Shown here: in pieces, positions 60,754-64,000 of the stretch
Layout: each line of letters opens with the position of its first letter
Position numbering within the stretch: position 1 is the stretch's first letter
The notes under the pieces: generated by a model
The model's input: only the letters and a program-made list of their open reading frames with translations
Told to the model about the DNA's origin: nothing
Databases searched by the model: none
NCBI RefSeq assembly: GCF_947179165.1
Contig: NC_077243.1
Coordinates: 30,270,001 to 30,334,000, forward strand
DNA: 64,000 bases
Source of the DNA: Solanum dulcamara
Taxonomy: Eukaryota; Streptophyta; Magnoliopsida; Solanales; Solanaceae
Direction of reading: 5' to 3'
Program-made: the position numbers and the translations under genes

Positions 60754-60772
60754 GCGTCACTGTTTGACGTCA
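60754..60772 (+). promoter_or_regulatory. as-1-like / W-box motif in the WRKY promoter
   Basis: GCGTCACTGTTTGACGTCA lies about 215 bp before the start codon. It holds a W-box core TTGAC (60764-60768) overlapping the palindrome TGACGTCA (60765-60772), and a further CGTCA (60755-60759) 13 bp upstream of the CGTCA of that palindrome. Paired TGACG motifs form as-1 elements bound by TGA bZIP factors in salicylate-responsive promoters; TTGAC is the WRKY core. Activity is inference. Confidence 0.6.
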
Positions 60773-60987
60773 CTTTACTGATGTCAAATTCTAGAAACAT
60801 AAATTTAAATGTCTTATATTTCAACTTTTTTCCTAGTTGCGTTTGCTTCCTTGGAGTTTCCTCTCATGTTCTTATCTCTTTCCGTTTCCCAGTCACCCAC
60901 CATATGTAAGATATAACCCTATCACTCCCCCATTCTCAGATCTTATACAAACACAAACTTTTTTTGTAAAAAATAAAATAAAATAAA

Positions 60988-62860
60988 ATGGAGGATCTTC
61001 TTGGTGAAAACCCTCATAAAAGATTGATAAAAGAACTTGTTGAAGGAAAAAGTTTTGCAATCCAACTTCAAAGTCTACTTAAACAGCCTATTGAACACAA
61101 TGATGGGGGTTCAGTCTCAGCTGACGAACTTGTTCTCAAAATCTGGGGTTCTTTCACTCAGGCTATTACTGAGTTAAATACTTTGAGTAATTCCAAGACT
61201 AGTACTTTAGCCCAGAACCAGATCGAGGAAGTTGATCAACCCGATTCGGGTGACCAACGGTCTAGTTCTGAATTGAAGAAGAACAAGAAGAAGCAAGACC
61301 GGAGAGGTTGCTACAAGAGAAGGTAATTATAGTACGGTACTTGTTTAATTAACTTCTATAGTATAACAAGTCGTCCTAATTAAGATAAATTGTTTATAAA
61401 AAGTGGATTAGTATATATGAAAAGAGGTGCTATTATTATTTATAACGATAGTGTAATTATATGGAGATCATCACTATGATATATCAGTTACTAACAAAGT
61501 GGAATTGTACTGTTAAAATGAAAGTTAATTGCCTTTTTATAATGGATGAATGTGACCTGAACATTGTGCACTATCGGTAACTATTAGTTAAACTCATGAA
61601 AATTAGGATGGATTACTTGGTTAAAAATATACTTACAATAAATAAAAAAAAAATAGTAGTTAATTAGATCTTAATAATATGTAAGTATTAAGTATTTATT
61701 ATTTATTTTCAATTGGTATGCACTATGGTATTTGAGTATACCTAGCATAGAAAGTGGCGGAGTAAATATAAGCCCTTATAATTTTTGTGTATGCAACTTG
61801 GAGAATTATAGATCTGCAAGCCAAGGCAATTTGAATAGTCAATTGGATATCTTCTGCCCACTATGCACTAGCTAGAACATTGTTTAGTGCACACACAAGT
61901 CACTTCAAAGCTGAAGCAAGTTGCATTAGTGTAGTAGTATTAATTATTAGCTAGTTTCTTGAGACCTATATTATTTATAAATTTATAAATGCAACTATCA
62001 GTTCTATAATTATTTTTATTTGAACTTTTATATTATTATATATGTCCAATCAAATGAGAGAAATTATGTGGGTTTGCAGAAAAACCTCAGGTTCATGGAT
62101 GAGAGCATCTGAAACAATGGATGATGGTTGTGCATGGAGGAAATACGGGCAGAAGAATATACTCAATTCAAAATATCCTAGGTATACACACTCAATCATG
62201 TCCAAATTAATTAAAGGGTTTAACTTATTATATACACTAATATAACAACATTGAATATTTTTATAACTGTATAGTATATTTTACTTCAATCTATTGTTAT
62301 ACAATTACACGTAATTATTTATTAGGGTGATCTAATTTTTAATATATGACTATTCGAGTATAGATGTCAAATTCTTTTCTGAAATTGATGTTGATTGATT
62401 TCGATCTTGTGATGATAGGTGCTACTATAGGTGCACCCACAAGTACGATCAAGATTGCCTGGCCACAAAACAAGTTCAAATAATCCAAGAAAATCCAATA
62501 ATAATGTACCACACCACATACTTTGGCAATCACACTTGCAATTCAACAAAGATTCCAAGGCATAAATATAATTCACAATTCAATCATGCTATGCTGGAAG
62601 TAAAGCCAAAAATCCCTAGTAGTGGTTCAACAGTACTACTGAAAGAAGAAAAAGAAGAAGAAGAATCCAAGGGACAAAGTGATAATGCATCATCAATTGT
62701 GGATTCTAACTTATGGCAAGATTTTATGCCTTCTTCTCCCTCTGCTCATGATTCCACCTTGGCTGCTTATAATTCTTCTTATTTTGAAGAAGTCATCCCT
62801 TGTCATGACATGGAAGATTTTGTTAAATTTGGTGAATTTGAGGCCATTGAGTTTTGTTGA
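60988..62860 (+). CDS. group III WRKY transcription factor (WRKY70/54-like)
   Basis: Three exons join with GT-AG borders: 60988-61322, 62080-62181 and 62419-62860 (both introns in phase 2), giving 292 residues. The N-terminal part ([20 protein letters not shown], then [16 protein letters not shown]) resembles the leucine-rich start of the WRKY70/54 group. A basic stretch [16 protein letters not shown] (about 97-112) may be a nuclear localisation signal. The WRKY domain reads [12 protein letters not shown] (heptad at about 131-137). The zinc finger is C151-x7-C159-x24-H184-x-C186, the C2HC type of group III, with one residue more than the common x23. The second intron splits the Arg codon of YPR, the usual site in group III genes. 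The C-terminus is acidic (EEKEEEESK) and could activate transcription. Relatives act in salicylate/jasmonate defence signalling and leaf senescence; that is family knowledge, not shown here. Confidence 0.95.
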
Positions 62861-62898
62861 TATCTTGTTAGTATTAATCCTTATGGCTAATGTTGTAA

Positions 62899-62904
62899 AA
62901 TAAA
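62899..62904 (+). promoter_or_regulatory. possible poly(A) signal of the WRKY gene
   Basis: AATAAA 39 bp after the stop codon. Plant signals are loose, so this is suggestive only. It would place the transcript end close to the convergent ORF at 62946-63530. Confidence 0.4.
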
Positions 62905-62945
62905 ATCTTTCACTATGTTGTTGTATTACTTTGGCCAGCAAGGAC

Positions 62946-63530
62946 TTATTTTGTCAATGCTTCATATGAAGAGCAGCCTAGTTGTTGTTGATCTGGTCCT
63001 TTCGCAGAATGCCATGTGAGAGATTCACCAATGATATGAAGCAATGAGGAGGCATAAAGTTCCTCACAAGCATTTCCAAGCACAAATTGAGATACTGCCC
63101 TCCAGGTTATAATGAATTCCATCACAGCATCCATTACATCAGTCCCATAGTTCCACATGCTCGTTTTTATTGTAGGTGAAACAAGAGATTCATGATGAAT
63201 AACGTCGAGAGAAAAAAATGATCCTAACAAAGGATTTAAAGCTGTCACTTTTTGGGCCACCTTATCAGGATCGTGGTCATTACATTCTATAATTAGACGT
63301 AGCTCCTCATAATGTTTGGTATCACCCTGGAGAGCAGACTTGAGGGCGTTTGTAACATAAGAGAATAACTTTGAATCTGTAAGCTCGATTGCTAATTCCA
63401 TTCTTATTATGTTTGATACAATTCCTCCAGAAGTTGTACAGCAACTATTGTTGCCTTCACCCGTGTAAAACGTTTGTGGCAATTGTTTCTCTTGAGGAAG
63501 ATAATCTTCAGAGGCATTCAATGATGCCAT
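62946..63530 (-). CDS. unrecognised 194-codon ORF, possibly a terminal exon or captured gene fragment
   Basis: The ORF starts MASLNASEDYLPQEKQ and is uninterrupted to its stop. The frame also stays open upstream to about 63640, so the ATG may not be the true start and a splice acceptor could lie there. The middle reads IIRMELAIELTDSKLFSYVT and later IKTSMWNYGTDVMDAVMEF, a globular, mostly helical-looking sequence with ordinary composition, not transposon-like. I do not recognise the family. It converges on the WRKY gene with only 85 bp between stop codons, and upstream it abuts a dead copia gag, which may have cut it off from earlier exons. Confidence 0.5.
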   Translation of the reverse strand: MASLNASEDYLPQEKQLPQTFYTGEGNNSCCTTSGGIVSNIIRMELAIELTDSKLFSYVTNALKSALQGDTKHYEELRLIIECNDHDPDKVAQKVTALNPLLGSFFSLDVIHHESLVSPTIKTSMWNYGTDVMDAVMEFIITWRAVSQFVLGNACEELYASSLLHIIGESLTWHSAKGPDQQQLGCSSYEALTK

Positions 63531-63544
63531 TGAATTTGTTTCTC

Positions 63545-64000
63545 TCCAGTTTTCTACTAGTTTCTTCTTTGTGTTGTTGTCTCTTCCTTTGAAGTTGAAG
63601 TTGTTTTTCTTCCTCTGCTTTTTTGGCCAGAGAATGCCATGTTAGGATTCTTTTGTGACATCTCTTCTTCATCTTTCCTTATATCAAAATCTGTGAGAGC
63701 ATAATTGATTAAGAGTAGGATATGGTGCCTTACCTAACATGATAGTCCTGAAAGTCTTGTACTTGAGACCTAAATCTCTAGCAAAATTGATTACTTTGCT
63801 ATCTTTATCCAATGGTTGGTGTATGGCTACAAGGCCATCAATTTTTGAATTTATTATTTTATTCATTAATCTTTTTGGTTCCTACCCTAACACTTTGATA
63901 CTGGTGTTTGAAGTGAAACTCTTTATCTTTTGTTGCTTGAAGATAAGTTTCTTCCAATCATTCCCACATCTCCTTGGCAGTTGATCAGTCCACAATCAGA
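63545..64000 (-). pseudogene. degenerate copia gag fragment (continues past the window edge)
   Basis: On the minus strand, from the right edge, frames give CTAKEMWE, LEETYLQATKDKEFHFKHQY, then 63866-63684 with NFARDLGLKYKTFRTIMLGK and APYPTLNQ, and then FDIRKDEEEMSQKNPNMAFS. This is the order of the gag (UBN2-like) region of Ty1/copia elements, in at least three frames with stops. It is cut by the window end on its 5' side. Confidence 0.8.

Noticed and set aside
62679..62941. Overlapping ORFs 62679-62903 (plus) and 62711-62941 (minus) on WRKY exon 3
   Set aside because: They are out of frame with the spliced WRKY reading frame and have no independent support.

Overview
The window looks like nuclear DNA of a flowering plant, most likely a Solanaceae species. 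The reasons are the intron-bearing plant genes, the several families of Ty3/gypsy LTRs, and the RTE-type LINE tails ending in GTTGTTGTTGT. The species call is inference; the plant call is secure. About 85-90% of the window is transposon-derived, and most of that is old, nested and broken. Two well-supported genes stand out: a chloroplast-type rhodanese/TrhO-like protein (STR8 type, minus strand, 36322-42595, five exons) and a group III WRKY transcription factor (plus strand, 60988-62860, three exons). A third, unrecognised minus-strand ORF (62946-63530) lies tail-to-tail with the WRKY gene.

Layout 1-23437: one large nest. An LTR (family A, its 5' end outside the window) is split twice. A minus-strand solo LTR (568-3017) sits in it, and a gypsy element with both LTRs (family B, 3676-23069) is inserted further on. 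Element B itself carries a 128-bp LINE/SINE-tail insertion with 16-bp target duplications, a 1.4-kb Helitron, a second gypsy element with both LTRs (family C, 7322-14311, with a 5S rRNA fragment inside) and a solo LTR (17186-20462) that splits its integrase. Because B has two LTRs and A has a solo relative at 56718-58811, most junctions can be read by comparing interrupted and uninterrupted copies.

23438-35010: LTR fragments in both orientations and a minus-strand gypsy pol fragment (RNase H, integrase, C-terminal region), then a plus-strand gag-protease fragment ending in a low-complexity TCA/CAC-rich stretch.

35386-42650: the rhodanese gene. Intron 3 holds an RTE LINE fragment with an FADD reverse-transcriptase motif, and intron 1 holds two hAT-like MITEs with 8-bp target duplications. 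One of these MITEs carries tRNA-like A and B boxes.

42650-58811: a gypsy element (D) starting within about 500 bp of the rhodanese start codon. It is interrupted by a Tat/Athila-like element (itself hit by a young RTE LINE with a perfect 17-bp duplication) and by a solo LTR with a perfect 5-bp duplication. After it come a Tat-type gag relic and another solo LTR (56718-58811) inserted in an unrecognised minus-strand pseudogene.

58812-64000: the pseudogene remainder, the WRKY gene with an as-1/W-box-like promoter motif, the unrecognised ORF and a degenerate copia gag at the right edge. No CRISPR array, operon or prokaryotic-type system was seen. The most unusual items are the tRNA-like MITE, the 5S-bearing gypsy element and the fully readable nesting order.
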